Below are positions 1-9,234 of a stretch of 24,098 nt of DNA, piece by piece. Position 1 is the first letter of the stretch, and each line of letters opens with the position of its first letter. The stretch is from contig JAAZYZ010000002.1 in assembly GCA_014239355.1 (NCBI GenBank), positions 1 through 24,098 of the forward strand, in the 5' to 3' direction. The position numbers and the translations under genes were made by a program. Source of the stretch: Fidelibacterota bacterium. Lineage in GTDB: Bacteria > Marinisomatota > Marinisomatia > SCGC-AAA003-L08 > TMED6. The notes beneath the pieces are model-generated. The model did no database searches, was not told the origin of the DNA, and saw only the letters and a list, made by a program, of their open reading frames with translations.

Positions 1-603
1 AAAAAATTAAAAATTAAAAAGGTGCCTGTTTATGTTATAGATGTTCAAAAAGATGATGAAATGCTTAAGTTAGCTTTAATTGAGAATATTCAAAGAGATA
101 ATTTAAGTTCAATTGAAGAGGCTGAAGGTTATGCTATTTTGAGAGGAAAATATTCAATTTCAGAATCAGATTTAGCAAAAAAAATAGGTAGAAATCGTTC
201 TACTATCGCAAATAAATTACGTTTAATTAAATTGCCCCCTGACTTAAAAGATGTTTTGAGATCAAAAGATCCAGATTTTTCAGAAGGTCATGCTAGAGCT
301 TTACTTAGTTTGAGAGAATCAAAAAAAATGAAAAATCTTTTCAGGAGAATTAAAAGAGATAAATTAAGCGTAAGAGATACGGAAAAATTAGTTAAAAGTT
401 TAAAATCTTCTAAAACATCTAAAAAATCTGTTAAATCTTTTAAAAAGAATAAGCATACAGCTATTCATGAAAATTCCTTAATTGAACACTTAGGAACTAA
501 AGTAATTATAAATAATATTAAAAATAAAAATGTTATTAATATATATTTTTCTAATAATGAAGATTTAGATAGAATTATAGATTTAATTTTAAATGAAGAA
601 TAA
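1..603 (+). CDS. parB: ParB-family chromosome partitioning protein, 5'-truncated by window edge
   Basis: The reading frame is open to base 1, so the GTG at 22 is an internal valine and the true start lies upstream. What is visible is the end of the N-terminal ParB/Srx domain (KKVPVYVIDV), the family signature ENIQRDNLSSIEEAEGY and a helix-turn-helix (ISESDLAKKIGRNRSTIANK) that reads parS sites. A lysine/serine-rich linker and a C-terminal dimerisation segment follow. The CTP-binding arginine patch would lie before the window. ParB loads at parS and slides as a CTP-dependent clamp, working with ParA in origin segregation; parA is probably just upstream but is not visible. The 3' end overlaps the next gene by 11 bases, implying co-transcription with the cell-wall genes. 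Confidence 0.93.
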   Translation, partial: KKLKIKKVPVYVIDVQKDDEMLKLALIENIQRDNLSSIEEAEGYAILRGKYSISESDLAKKIGRNRSTIANKLRLIKLPPDLKDVLRSKDPDFSEGHARALLSLRESKKMKNLFRRIKRDKLSVRDTEKLVKSLKSSKTSKKSVKSFKKNKHTAIHENSLIEHLGTKVIINNIKNKNVINIYFSNNEDLDRIIDLILNEE

Positions 604-1231
604 AAAATTTAATTTATTTCTAACATCTAATGATGTTGATAATTTTGGAAATTCTTATTCAATAAGTAAGTTTTCAATTTATTTTCTTATTAGCAGCTTA
701 GCTTTAATTTTGATGTTATCATTTTTTGGTTTTTATTTCTTATTTTTACATAGTCCACCAATTAATTCTACTCTAATTTATAATGATAGTACTTCTGATA
801 TTCAATTTTTAAAAGACCCTGTTAAAGCAAAAAATAATTCTGATTTCGAGACATCTTTCATTACAAGTAATTTTGATAATAGTCATATGGGTATTGATAT
901 AAATGGAAGTATTGGTACCAAAGTCTATGCTCCAATGGATGGTCAAGTAATTTATTCAGGGTTTGATAAAAAACTTGGTAATTCAATTATCATTTCTCAT
1001 AGTAATGGTTGCATAACCAAATATATGCATAATAAAAAAAACTTTGTAAAATCTGGTGAAAATGTAAGTGTAGATAAACCTATAGCAGAAATGGGCAATT
1101 CTGGGTCTTCAGTTAAAAATGAAGGTATTCATCTTCATTTTGAATTATGGAAAGATGGGAAAGTAATTAATCCATCTTTATTTATTAAGAATTTAAAAGT
1201 AGTAGATATTGATACATTTGTATCTAAATAA
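593..1231 (+). CDS. Membrane-anchored M23 (LytM) family metallopeptidase
   Basis: This 212-residue protein has a short cytoplasmic N-terminus, one membrane segment at about residues 28-52, a linker, and a C-terminal LytM/M23 domain at about 95-200. The zinc and catalytic residues all appear intact: HMGID (H98, D102), YMHN (H146) and HLHFEL (H180, H182). It is therefore likely an active peptidoglycan DD- or DL-endopeptidase facing the periplasm. Unlike many M23 shape proteins there is little room for a coiled coil between the anchor and the domain. The gene overlaps the end of parB and is followed 16 bases later by a bactofilin. M23 peptidase/bactofilin pairs are known from several phyla (Helicobacter Csd1/CcmA is the model) and set cell shape; that role here is inference from context. 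Confidence 0.88.
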   Translation: MKNKKFNLFLTSNDVDNFGNSYSISKFSIYFLISSLALILMLSFFGFYFLFLHSPPINSTLIYNDSTSDIQFLKDPVKAKNNSDFETSFITSNFDNSHMGIDINGSIGTKVYAPMDGQVIYSGFDKKLGNSIIISHSNGCITKYMHNKKNFVKSGENVSVDKPIAEMGNSGSSVKNEGIHLHFELWKDGKVINPSLFIKNLKVVDIDTFVSK

Positions 1232-1247
1232 CAATTAGGAGTTAAAT

Positions 1248-1607
1248 ATGAAAATGGATAAAGATATGGGGTCAATACTAGGCCCAGAATTAACAATAGA
1301 TGGGAATGTGAATGTAGATGGAAGTTTGTTAATCTACGGTACAGTTAATGGAAATATTGAATCTTATGGCTCAGTGAGAACAGCTAAAGGTTCAAAAGTT
1401 AAAGGTGATATTACTGGTAGCGAGGCTCATATATGTGGTTTGGTTGAGGGTAATTTAATTATTGATGGAAAAATAATTTTAGGAAGTGAATCTCAATTAA
1501 CTGGAAATCTTAAATCTGGAACATTAGTTATTGAAGAAGGTGCTAAATTTGCTGGAACTTGTGATATGGCTGAGTATAATAAAAAACAGTTAGATTCAGA
1601 TGAATAA
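1248..1607 (+). CDS. Bactofilin (DUF583/polymer-forming cytoskeletal protein)
   Basis: This 119-residue protein consists almost entirely of the repetitive short-strand pattern of the bactofilin beta-helix, with glycine/valine-rich turns such as VDGSLLIYGTVNGNIES, VKGDITGSEAHICGLVEGN and GTLVIEEGAKFAG at a period of about 17 residues. The N-terminus is short and the C-terminus acidic. Bactofilins polymerise without nucleotide at the inner membrane and scaffold peptidoglycan enzymes. The start is set by an AGGAG six bases upstream of ATG 1248. It sits directly after the M23 peptidase gene and overlaps the first ATP synthase operon gene by 8 bases, so transcription probably continues into atp. 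Confidence 0.9.
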   Translation: MKMDKDMGSILGPELTIDGNVNVDGSLLIYGTVNGNIESYGSVRTAKGSKVKGDITGSEAHICGLVEGNLIIDGKIILGSESQLTGNLKSGTLVIEEGAKFAGTCDMAEYNKKQLDSDE

Positions 1608-1794
1608 AAAACCATCAGATTCAATGAAATATTCAGGTTTAGGTATACAAATGGCTGTTACTGTTGTTTTATGTTTATATATAGGAAAATGGATTGGTGG
1701 AAAGTATGCAAGTGAGGATATGGGTTCTTTAATTGGAATTTTTTTTGGACTTTTTGCTTCTATGTATAACTTAATTAAAGAAATTAAAAATTAA
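1600..1794 (+). CDS. atpI: AtpI/AtpZ-like small membrane protein of the ATP synthase operon
   Basis: This 64-residue protein has two predicted membrane helices (about 12-30 and 41-58) linked by a glycine/lysine-rich turn (GKWIGGKY), the pattern of the AtpZ/AtpI family. Members precede the structural atp genes and are implicated in c-ring assembly or Mg2+ handling. The start codon lies inside the end of the bactofilin gene, and its stop overlaps a further tiny hydrophobic reading frame in TAATG fashion. Family assignment rests on length, topology and position. The precise name (AtpI or AtpZ) cannot be decided by eye. Confidence 0.72.
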   Translation: MNKKPSDSMKYSGLGIQMAVTVVLCLYIGKWIGGKYASEDMGSLIGIFFGLFASMYNLIKEIKN

Positions 1795-1889
1795 TGTTTT
1801 TTTTTGTGCAATTCTTATTTTTTTTATTTGTAATTTTAGTGATTGATAGTTCACTAACTTTTATATTGTGGTCTAACTATGTATGGTGA
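1794..1889 (+). CDS. Possible 31-residue hydrophobic peptide coupled between atpI-like genes
   Basis: The ATG at 1794 overlaps the preceding TAA (TAATG), and the frame runs to a TGA at 1887-1889, inside the start of the following gene (ATG 1879). The 31-residue product is almost wholly hydrophobic (MFFFVQFLFFLFVILVIDSS, then a Trp/Tyr-rich tail), enough for a single membrane helix. No Shine-Dalgarno site precedes the next gene, so translation of this frame could serve to deliver ribosomes to it. It could equally be a chance frame in T-rich spacer DNA. No family is recognised. Confidence 0.35.
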   Translation: MFFFVQFLFFLFVILVIDSSLTFILWSNYVW

Positions 1890-2166
1890 TTTTTTAATAG
1901 CTTTTATTATAAATTTAATTAATACTGTGATTGGTTATTTAGTTTCAAAAAAATATTTTAACTCTGAGAATTCTACTTTCTATCAAATGATTTATGGAAC
2001 AATGTTTATTCGTTTTATGATTATTCTTTCTTTAATGTTATTTCTAATAAGCTATCAGTATGTTAACATGATTCCATTTTTTATTTCATTTGTATGTTTT
2101 TATGTTTTATTTCAGGTATTTGAAATATCTTCACTAATTAGATTTAATAAACAGATAAAAAAATGA
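1879..2166 (+). CDS. Small four-helix membrane protein, ATP synthase operon (AtpI-like, subunit I position)
   Basis: This 95-residue, strongly hydrophobic protein has about four helix-length segments (roughly 5-24, 35-58, 63-80 and a shorter one near the end) and a basic C-terminus (RFNKQIKK). It lies between the AtpI/AtpZ-like gene and atpB, where many bacteria carry UncI/AtpI or an unnamed membrane protein. I do not see a diagnostic motif, so function is inferred from position only: assembly or stability of the Fo sector. No clear ribosome binding site precedes ATG 1879. The stop overlaps the atpB start as ATGA, so it is translationally coupled to subunit a. Confidence 0.65.
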   Translation: MYGDFLIAFIINLINTVIGYLVSKKYFNSENSTFYQMIYGTMFIRFMIILSLMLFLISYQYVNMIPFFISFVCFYVLFQVFEISSLIRFNKQIKK

Positions 2167-3200
2167 AAAACATCTATTTATTAATATCAATTTTTTATTT
2201 TTCATTTTTACTAGGTGCTGGGGTTACTCAAACTAACCATGGTTATGAGCCTGATCATTTGGATGGTAAGCATAATGTAGAGTCAGATCATTCTTCTGAT
2301 AAAAAGGTAGATGGTGAATATATTATGCATCATATTCAAGATGATAGAGTTTTTGAATTATTTAATCCATTTGATTATAACGATGCTAATCAAGATCATT
2401 ATTATTTTACAAAAAAAGTTAAACTTGACCATTCATGGAATCAATTAAACAATATTCCTTTTATTAGTGGTTATCTAAGCTGGAAGTGGGATCCTAGTGC
2501 TTCTTTATCTCCAACAGACTTTAATAATCAATTAATTTTCAGCAAACAATTAATTATGATATTACTAGCATCCTTTATAATTATTTTTCTGTTTATATTT
2601 GGATATAAGAAGAACAGAAAAGTTCAATCTGGGTTAGGTAATTTATTAGAAGTTTTTGTGGTTTTTATAAGAGATGAAATTGTTTACCCTAATATGGGTA
2701 AAAAGCAAGGTAGAAAATTTCTTCCTTTAATATTAACTTTTTTCTTTTTTATAGTAATGTTAAATCTATTAGGGTTAATTCCAGGCAGTGCCACAGCAAC
2801 CGCTTCATTTAGTGTTACTGTAGGTCTATCTCTTATAACATTTTTTACATATATAATTTTTGGTAATAAAGATTTTTGGAAGCATATTTTTGCAACTCCA
2901 GGCGTACCATTTTGGCTGTTGCCTATAATGATTCCTGTTGAGTTGATAGGATTATTAACAAAGCCATTTGCTCTATCAGTTAGACTTCTTGCAAATATGA
3001 ATGCAGGACATATTATTATATTAGCTTTTTTAGGCATTATTATTAATATGGGTTCTAGTTGGGTTGCTTTAGGTTCAGTGCCAATGGCTTTAGCAATAAA
3101 TATGCTTGAAATATTTGTAGCATTTTTACAAGGTTACATTTTTTGTTTATTGTCATCTATATTTATTGGAATGGCAGTAATGGAACATGAACATCATTAA
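2163..3200 (+). CDS. atpB: F1Fo ATP synthase subunit a
   Basis: This 345-residue subunit forms the proton half-channels against the c-ring. A signal-peptide-like N-terminus (1-20) precedes an extracytoplasmic stretch to about residue 127 that is rich in His and Asp. The conserved membrane domain follows. The essential stator arginine is in FALSVRLLANMNAGH (R274); E260 (IPVELIG) and Q323 (FLQGYIF) match the other polar channel residues known from the E. coli protein. The C-terminus ends EHEHH. The long N-terminal region makes it larger than the E. coli protein (271 residues) and resembles subunit a of Bacteroidetes and relatives. It overlaps the preceding gene by 4 bases. Confidence 0.96.
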   Translation: MKNIYLLISIFYFSFLLGAGVTQTNHGYEPDHLDGKHNVESDHSSDKKVDGEYIMHHIQDDRVFELFNPFDYNDANQDHYYFTKKVKLDHSWNQLNNIPFISGYLSWKWDPSASLSPTDFNNQLIFSKQLIMILLASFIIIFLFIFGYKKNRKVQSGLGNLLEVFVVFIRDEIVYPNMGKKQGRKFLPLILTFFFFIVMLNLLGLIPGSATATASFSVTVGLSLITFFTYIIFGNKDFWKHIFATPGVPFWLLPIMIPVELIGLLTKPFALSVRLLANMNAGHIIILAFLGIIINMGSSWVALGSVPMALAINMLEIFVAFLQGYIFCLLSSIFIGMAVMEHEHH

Positions 3201-3216
3201 ATAAAAAAACAATAAA

Positions 3217-3222
3217 AAGGAG
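3217..3222 (+). promoter_or_regulatory. Strong Shine-Dalgarno of atpE
   Basis: AAGGAG sits five bases before the atpE ATG at 3228. It is one of the best ribosome binding sites in the window, which fits the need to make c subunits in excess (about 8-15 per complex) from a polycistronic message. atpF has a similar AAGGAG at 3490-3495. Confidence 0.7.
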
Positions 3223-3227
3223 ATAAA

Positions 3228-3461
3228 ATGGACGGTGGTTTAATTGCATTAGGTGCTGGTTTAGGTGCTGGTTTAGTAACTATAGGTGCTGGAATTGGTA
3301 TAGGAAAAATAACAGCATCAGCTGCTGAGGCAACTGGTAGACAACCTGAAGCTGCTGGAGAGATAAGAACAACAGCTCTTATTATGTCAGCTTTAATTGA
3401 AGGTGTTGCTTTATTTTGCGCAGTAACTTGCTTCTTATTATCAGGAAATGTTGGTAGCTAA
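3228..3461 (+). CDS. atpE: F1Fo ATP synthase subunit c
   Basis: This 77-residue hairpin of two membrane helices is joined by the polar loop GRQPEAAGEI, the standard c-subunit loop. Helix 1 has the glycine-rich packing motif (GAGLGAGLVTIGAGIGIG). The ion-carrying carboxylate in helix 2 is E58 (SALIEGVALF). Na+-specific rings normally have a Gln in helix 1 and Glu-Ser/Thr in helix 2; here the equivalents are hydrophobic and Glu-Gly, so proton coupling is inferred. A short spacer with a strong ribosome binding site separates it from atpB. Confidence 0.97.
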   Translation: MDGGLIALGAGLGAGLVTIGAGIGIGKITASAAEATGRQPEAAGEIRTTALIMSALIEGVALFCAVTCFLLSGNVGS

Positions 3462-3501
3462 GAAGAAAAGTCTAATTAAAAAATAAAATAAGGAGAAAGG
3501 T

Positions 3502-4074
3502 ATGCAAAACAGGGTAAAAAATCTGTTATTCATACTATTATTGAGTTGCTTTGCAATGGCTAGTGATATATCAGGAGCTAAGCCAGGTATGGTTCAGGTT
3601 CATGGTGGAACATTATTCTGGTCTGTAGTAGCATTCTTGTTGTTATTTGTTGTATTAAAGAAAGTAGCGTGGGGGCCTATAATTTTTGCTCTTGAATCAA
3701 GAGAAAAAGAAATACGAGATGCTCTTAATTCTGCAGCAACTGCTAAAGAAGATGCAGAAAAGGCTACTGCAGATTATGAAAAAATAAAACAGGAAGCACA
3801 TACTGAAGCTCAAATAATATTATCTGAAGCAAAATCAGTAAAGGAGAAGATGGTTTCTGATGCTGTTGAAGAGGCTAGAAAAAAGGCTGAAATAGAAACA
3901 GAAAATGCATTACAATCAATTAATGCAGAAAAAGAAAAGGCAGTAAAAGAAATTAAAACTGCTGCTATTGATTTATCTATTAAAGCTGCTTCAAAATTAA
4001 TTGAAAAAAATCTAGATAGTAGTGATAATAGAAAGCTTGCAAGTGATGCTATAGATAAGGTTGGTCAAGCATAA
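3502..4074 (+). CDS. atpF: F1Fo ATP synthase subunit b with N-terminal leader
   Basis: This 190-residue peripheral-stalk subunit has a membrane helix at about 38-54 followed by the conserved KKVAWGPIIFALESREKEI region and a long Ala/Glu/Lys-rich coiled coil with a heptad-like pattern to the C-terminus. Before the membrane anchor lies an extra hydrophobic leader (about 7-20) ending in AMA-S, which looks like a signal peptide; LLSC just before it could also be read as a weak lipobox. The E. coli subunit has no such leader. Start ATG 3502 is supported by AAGGAG six bases upstream. Its stop overlaps atpH as TAATG. Confidence 0.94.
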   Translation: MQNRVKNLLFILLLSCFAMASDISGAKPGMVQVHGGTLFWSVVAFLLLFVVLKKVAWGPIIFALESREKEIRDALNSAATAKEDAEKATADYEKIKQEAHTEAQIILSEAKSVKEKMVSDAVEEARKKAEIETENALQSINAEKEKAVKEIKTAAIDLSIKAASKLIEKNLDSSDNRKLASDAIDKVGQA

Positions 4075-4613
4075 TGAGTCAAAATAAAAAAATTGACAAA
4101 TCAGCAAAAGCATTATTTTCTGTATTTAAAGAAAATAATGTTGATCAATTGGGTGCTGAAGTACTTACTATTTTATCAAAAATTTCAAGTAAATCTCAAA
4201 AATTCAAACAATTTTTATCAACAAGAAGGATTGAATTAAAAATTAAAAAACAAATATTATCAAATATTTTTTCAGAAAGATTAAATCAATCTCAATTAAA
4301 TTTAGTATTCTGTTTATTAGATAGTATAGATTTTAATTATTTAGAATCAATAGATAAAAGATATCAAAAATTAATACAAGATTTTACAGGTCATGTAAAT
4401 GTTACAGCAGTTACAGTCAATAAATTAAGTGAATCAGAATTATCTGATTTAAAATCTAATATTAGATTAAAAATGAATACTGATATTAGTATTAGTAACA
4501 TTGAAGATAAAGAGATTCTTGGTGGAATAAAATTAAAAGTTGGTAATACATTAATTGATGGCAGTATATCAACAAAATTAGAAAAATTAAAACAAAGCAT
4601 GATAAATAAATAA
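4074..4613 (+). CDS. atpH: F1Fo ATP synthase subunit delta (OSCP)
   Basis: This 179-residue protein has an N-terminal helical-bundle domain (about 1-105) that binds the tip of alpha. Its C-terminal domain has the family hallmark at the end (EILGGIKLKVGNTLIDGSIS). It links the peripheral stalk to the F1 head. Length is normal for the family (about 177 in E. coli). It begins within the atpF stop codon, so translation is coupled. Confidence 0.93.
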   Translation: MSQNKKIDKSAKALFSVFKENNVDQLGAEVLTILSKISSKSQKFKQFLSTRRIELKIKKQILSNIFSERLNQSQLNLVFCLLDSIDFNYLESIDKRYQKLIQDFTGHVNVTAVTVNKLSESELSDLKSNIRLKMNTDISISNIEDKEILGGIKLKVGNTLIDGSISTKLEKLKQSMINK

Positions 4614-4630
4614 TTTAATTATTTGGAGAA

Positions 4631-6151
4631 ATGATGGATATAAATACTGAACAAATTATAGATTCTTTGCAAAAGCAATTAGATAATCATAAAGTAGATT
4701 TTGATGTTTCAGAAGTTGGTGAAGTAATTATGGTAGGTGATGGTGTAGCTAGAGTACAAGGTCTAGAAAATGTTCTATCTTCTGAGATGGTAGAATTACC
4801 AAATGGTGTATTTGGTATGGCTATGAATCTGGAAGCAGAAAATGTAGGTATTGTACTATTTGGTGATAGTAGATTAGTTAAAGAAGGCGATTTAGTTAAA
4901 AGAACTGGAAAAGTACTTGAAGTAGGAGTTGGAAAACAATTTTTAGGAAGGGTAGTTAATCCGCTTGGCCAGCCATTAGATGGAAAAGGTGAAATTAAGT
5001 TTGAAGAATCTAGACCAGTAGAGCGTAAAGCTACAGGAGTCCTTGAGAGAAGTCCAGTTAACCAACCATTACAAACAGGTATCAAAGCAATTGATGCAAT
5101 GATTCCTATAGGGAGAGGGCAAAGAGAACTTATAATTGGAGATAGGCAAACAGGAAAAACAGCTATTGCTGTAGATACTATTATAAATAAAAAATCAACC
5201 CATAATACAGATAGTCCAGTTTATTGTATTTATGTAGCTATTGGTCAAAAGGCTTCAACAGTTTCAAGAGTTGTTGCTGAACTTGAAGAAAGTGGAGCAA
5301 TGGAGTATACAACTGTTGTAACTGCTAATGCTATGGATCCAGCGCCTTCATTGTTTTTAGCACCATATTCTGGTGTAACTATGGGGGAGTATTTTAGAGA
5401 TAATGGAATGGATGCATTAATCATTTATGATGATTTATCAAAACATGCTGTAGCATATAGGCAAATGTCATTGCTTTTAAGAAGACCTCCAGGTAGAGAA
5501 GCTTACCCAGGTGATGTATTTTATTTGCATAGTAGATTACTTGAAAGAGCTGCAAAATCAAGTGAATCATTAGGTTCGGGTTCTTTAACAGCCTTACCTA
5601 TTATTGAAACTCAGGAAGGTGATGTTTCTGCATATATTCCTACTAATGTAATTTCAATTACTGATGGTCAGATATTTTTAGAAACAAATCTATTTAATTC
5701 GGGGCAAAGACCTGCTGTAGATGTTGGATTGTCAGTTTCAAGAGTAGGTGGTAATGCGCAAATAAAAGCAATGAAAAAGGTTGCAGGAACATTGAAGCTT
5801 GATTTAGCACAATATAGAGAATTAGAAGCATTTGCAAAATTTGGTTCTGATTTAGATGATGCAACTCAATCTCAATTAACTAGAGGTTCAAGATTATTGG
5901 AAATTTTAAAACAAAAACAATATTCACCTATAGATACAGAAAAGCAAATTGTTCTTATTTTTGCTGGTTCTCAAGGGTTTTTAGATAAGATTGAATTAGA
6001 AAGAATTTCAGAATTTGAAGAAAAGCTTTATGATTTTATGGATGCTTCTCATTCTGGAATTTTAACAAATATTCGAGAGAATGGTTCTATATCAGATGAA
6101 GACTCTGATAAATTAAAAAATGCATTAAGTGATTTTGCAAAAGGGTTTTAA
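4631..6151 (+). CDS. atpA: F1Fo ATP synthase subunit alpha
   Basis: This 506-residue, full-length subunit has an N-terminal beta-barrel (about 25-95), a nucleotide-binding domain with P-loop GDRQTGKT (170-177) and [16 protein letters not shown], the arginine-finger region [10 protein letters not shown] (R371), and a C-terminal helical domain. It forms the non-catalytic nucleotide sites of the alpha3beta3 head. Two ATGs are adjacent: GGAG at 4625-4628 is two bases from ATG 4631 but five from ATG 4634, so the second may be the real start. Its stop overlaps atpG as TAATG. Confidence 0.98.
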   Translation: MMDINTEQIIDSLQKQLDNHKVDFDVSEVGEVIMVGDGVARVQGLENVLSSEMVELPNGVFGMAMNLEAENVGIVLFGDSRLVKEGDLVKRTGKVLEVGVGKQFLGRVVNPLGQPLDGKGEIKFEESRPVERKATGVLERSPVNQPLQTGIKAIDAMIPIGRGQRELIIGDRQTGKTAIAVDTIINKKSTHNTDSPVYCIYVAIGQKASTVSRVVAELEESGAMEYTTVVTANAMDPAPSLFLAPYSGVTMGEYFRDNGMDALIIYDDLSKHAVAYRQMSLLLRRPPGREAYPGDVFYLHSRLLERAAKSSESLGSGSLTALPIIETQEGDVSAYIPTNVISITDGQIFLETNLFNSGQRPAVDVGLSVSRVGGNAQIKAMKKVAGTLKLDLAQYRELEAFAKFGSDLDDATQSQLTRGSRLLEILKQKQYSPIDTEKQIVLIFAGSQGFLDKIELERISEFEEKLYDFMDASHSGILTNIRENGSISDEDSDKLKNALSDFAKGF

Positions 6152-7011
6152 TGGCAAATTTAAAAGAAATAAGAGGTAGAATTAAATCTATTAAAAGTAT
6201 CCAAAAGGTTACAAGTGCTATGAAAATGGTTGCAGCTGCAAAACTTAGGACTTCGCAATCTAATATGGAGCAGTGTAGACCTTATTCTAAAAAAATATCA
6301 ATGCTTATGAATGATTTATTATCAGAGTGTAATAATGCTAATTTTGATTTAATAAAACAAAGAGAAGTAACAAAAACTTTATATGTTGTTATAACTTCTG
6401 ATAGAGGAATGGCAGGTGCATTTAATACTAATATCTTAAAAAAGGCCCAGGCAGACATTGATCTTACTGGAAAAGATAATGCAATGGTTATTTCTATTGG
6501 TAAAAAAAGTAGAGACTATTTTAAGAACAGAAATTTTGATATGATTTCAGAATATATAGATTTCTGGGGAGATTTAAATTTTAATCATGCCATTGATATA
6601 GGTGAAGAAGTTATAGATTTATTTATTACAGGTAATGTTGATCGAGTAAAAGTATATTACAATGAATTTAAAAATCTAGCGACTCAAGTTATTAAAGATA
6701 TTGATTTTCTACCTTTAACAGATTCAGATTCTGAAGAAGATAAAAAACAAGTGGATAGGTTGTATGAGCCTTCTAAAGAAGAAATTTTAAAAGGTCTTAT
6801 TCCTAAACACATTAATGTACAAATATGGCAGTTTTTACTTGAATCTTATGCATCAGAGCAAGCAGCTAGAATGGTAGCTATGGAAAATGCAACAGATAAT
6901 GCAGGAGATATGATTAAAGAATTAGGTCTTCAATATAATAAAGCAAGACAATCTGCTATAACAACAGAAATTATTGAAATTGTAAGTGGTGCAAATGCAC
7001 TATCATCATAA
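6151..7011 (+). CDS. atpG: F1Fo ATP synthase subunit gamma
   Basis: This 286-residue central rotor shaft shows both conserved terminal helices: at the start KEIRGRIKSIKSIQKVTSAM followed by KMVAAAKL, and at the end YNKARQSAITTEIIEIVSGA. The Rossmann-like middle includes the family segment ITSDRGMAGAFNTN. Length equals the usual 285-290. Position between alpha and beta and the TAATG overlap with atpA are standard. No regulatory insertion of the chloroplast/cyanobacterial type is seen. Confidence 0.97.
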   Translation: MANLKEIRGRIKSIKSIQKVTSAMKMVAAAKLRTSQSNMEQCRPYSKKISMLMNDLLSECNNANFDLIKQREVTKTLYVVITSDRGMAGAFNTNILKKAQADIDLTGKDNAMVISIGKKSRDYFKNRNFDMISEYIDFWGDLNFNHAIDIGEEVIDLFITGNVDRVKVYYNEFKNLATQVIKDIDFLPLTDSDSEEDKKQVDRLYEPSKEEILKGLIPKHINVQIWQFLLESYASEQAARMVAMENATDNAGDMIKELGLQYNKARQSAITTEIIEIVSGANALSS

Positions 7012-7021
7012 AGGAAGGTAA

Positions 7022-8418
<1,397 letters not shown>

Positions 8419-8419
<1 letters not shown>

Positions 8420-8682
8420 TGAAAAATTCATTCCAAATTGATATTATCACGCCAATTGAAAATATAAATATTGGTACTTCTGAATATCTTAGAGCACCTA
8501 ATTTAGAAGGTCTTTTTGGTATAAAAGCTAGACATGTAAGTTCAATCATATCTATTGGTTCAGGAGAAATTAAAATAACACAAAATGGTAAAGAAAAATT
8601 TTATTCCACTACTGGTGGTTATGCAGATATAAAACCAGAAGGTGTAATTTTAGTTTTAGAGAAATTTGAAAAAAAACAATAA
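8419..8682 (+). CDS. atpC: F1Fo ATP synthase subunit epsilon, short form without C-terminal helices
   Basis: This 87-residue protein comprises only the N-terminal beta-sandwich domain (IITPIENINIGTSEYLRAPN, then GLFGIKARHVS and GGYADIKPEGVILV). Typical bacterial epsilon is about 130-140 residues and adds two C-terminal helices that can lock the rotor and inhibit ATP hydrolysis. Here the frame ends cleanly and the next gene follows 23 bases later, so the short form appears genuine rather than truncated. Short epsilons are known in Bacteroidetes and relatives. The lack of the inhibitory helices implies that hydrolysis, if controlled, is controlled some other way. Confidence 0.9.
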
Positions 8683-8705
8683 AATAGTTAAATGGAGTTA
8701 AGATA

Positions 8706-9218
8706 ATGAAAAAGATAGGAATGTTCTGGGGGAGCTCCTCAGATAACACAAAAACAGCTGCTGAATTTATTTCGGAATATCTTGAAATGAATGATGTTGA
8801 AATTGAATCATTTGACATTGCTGAAATAGGCACAGATAAAATTTTAGAATTTGATAATCTTATCATTGGTTGCCCAACATGGAATATAGGTGAGCTTCAA
8901 GAAGATTGGGATGCTATATTTTCTGATTATGAAAAATTAGATTTTTCAGGCAAGACAGCTGCATTTTTTGGTTGTGGTGATCAAGTTGGATATCCTGACA
9001 ATTTTTTAGATGCTCTTGGTATCTTGGGTAAACCTTTTATGGCTAATGGCGGTTCTTTGATTGGTCGTTGTAGTAAAGATGATTATGAATTTAGAGAATC
9101 TGTTGGTCTTGAGGGTGATCAATTATTAGGTCTTGGTCTTGATTATGATAACGAAGACGAAAAATGTGAAGATCAAATGATAATGTGGTTAGAAAGTATT
9201 ATGGGAGAGTTTAAATAA
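8706..9218 (+). CDS. Flavodoxin (long-chain)
   Basis: This 170-residue flavodoxin has the FMN phosphate loop GSSSDNTKTA (about 9-18), the first isoalloxazine loop CPTWNIGELQEDW, and the second loop GCGDQVGYPDNFLDAL. The roughly 20-residue insertion typical of long-chain flavodoxins (MANGGSLIGRCSKDDYEF region) is present. It is a soluble one-electron carrier that replaces ferredoxin under iron limitation in many marine bacteria. A GGAG eight bases upstream supports the start. It follows atpC by 23 bases and is probably the last gene of the atp transcript; a hairpin with a T-run overlaps its stop codon. Confidence 0.95.
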   Translation: MKKIGMFWGSSSDNTKTAAEFISEYLEMNDVEIESFDIAEIGTDKILEFDNLIIGCPTWNIGELQEDWDAIFSDYEKLDFSGKTAAFFGCGDQVGYPDNFLDALGILGKPFMANGGSLIGRCSKDDYEFRESVGLEGDQLLGLGLDYDNEDEKCEDQMIMWLESIMGEFK

Positions 9219-9234
9219 TATTTAAACCTCTTTT
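9205..9234 (+). terminator. Hairpin terminator overlapping the stop codons of two convergent genes
   Basis: GTTTAAAT (9209-9216) and ATTTAAAC (9220-9227) form a perfect 8-bp stem with a 3-base loop. GAG (9205-9207) can pair with CTC (9228-9230) across one bulged A, and TTTT follows at 9231-9234. It fits a Rho-independent terminator for the atp/flavodoxin transcript. The minus-strand reading lacks a T-run, so it is likely one-directional. The stem is AU-rich, hence moderate confidence. Confidence 0.55.

Noticed and set aside
22..24. GTG at 22 as the parB start codon
   Set aside because: The frame is open to base 1, the upstream residues fit the ParB domain, and a start here would remove most of the N-terminal CTP-binding domain.
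2684..3037. 117-codon minus-strand open frame inside atpB
   Set aside because: Antisense shadow of a strongly conserved subunit a gene; it has no recognisable domain.
4687..5085. 132-codon minus-strand open frame inside atpA
   Set aside because: Shadow frame opposite the conserved alpha-subunit coding region; its composition reflects the complementary codons.
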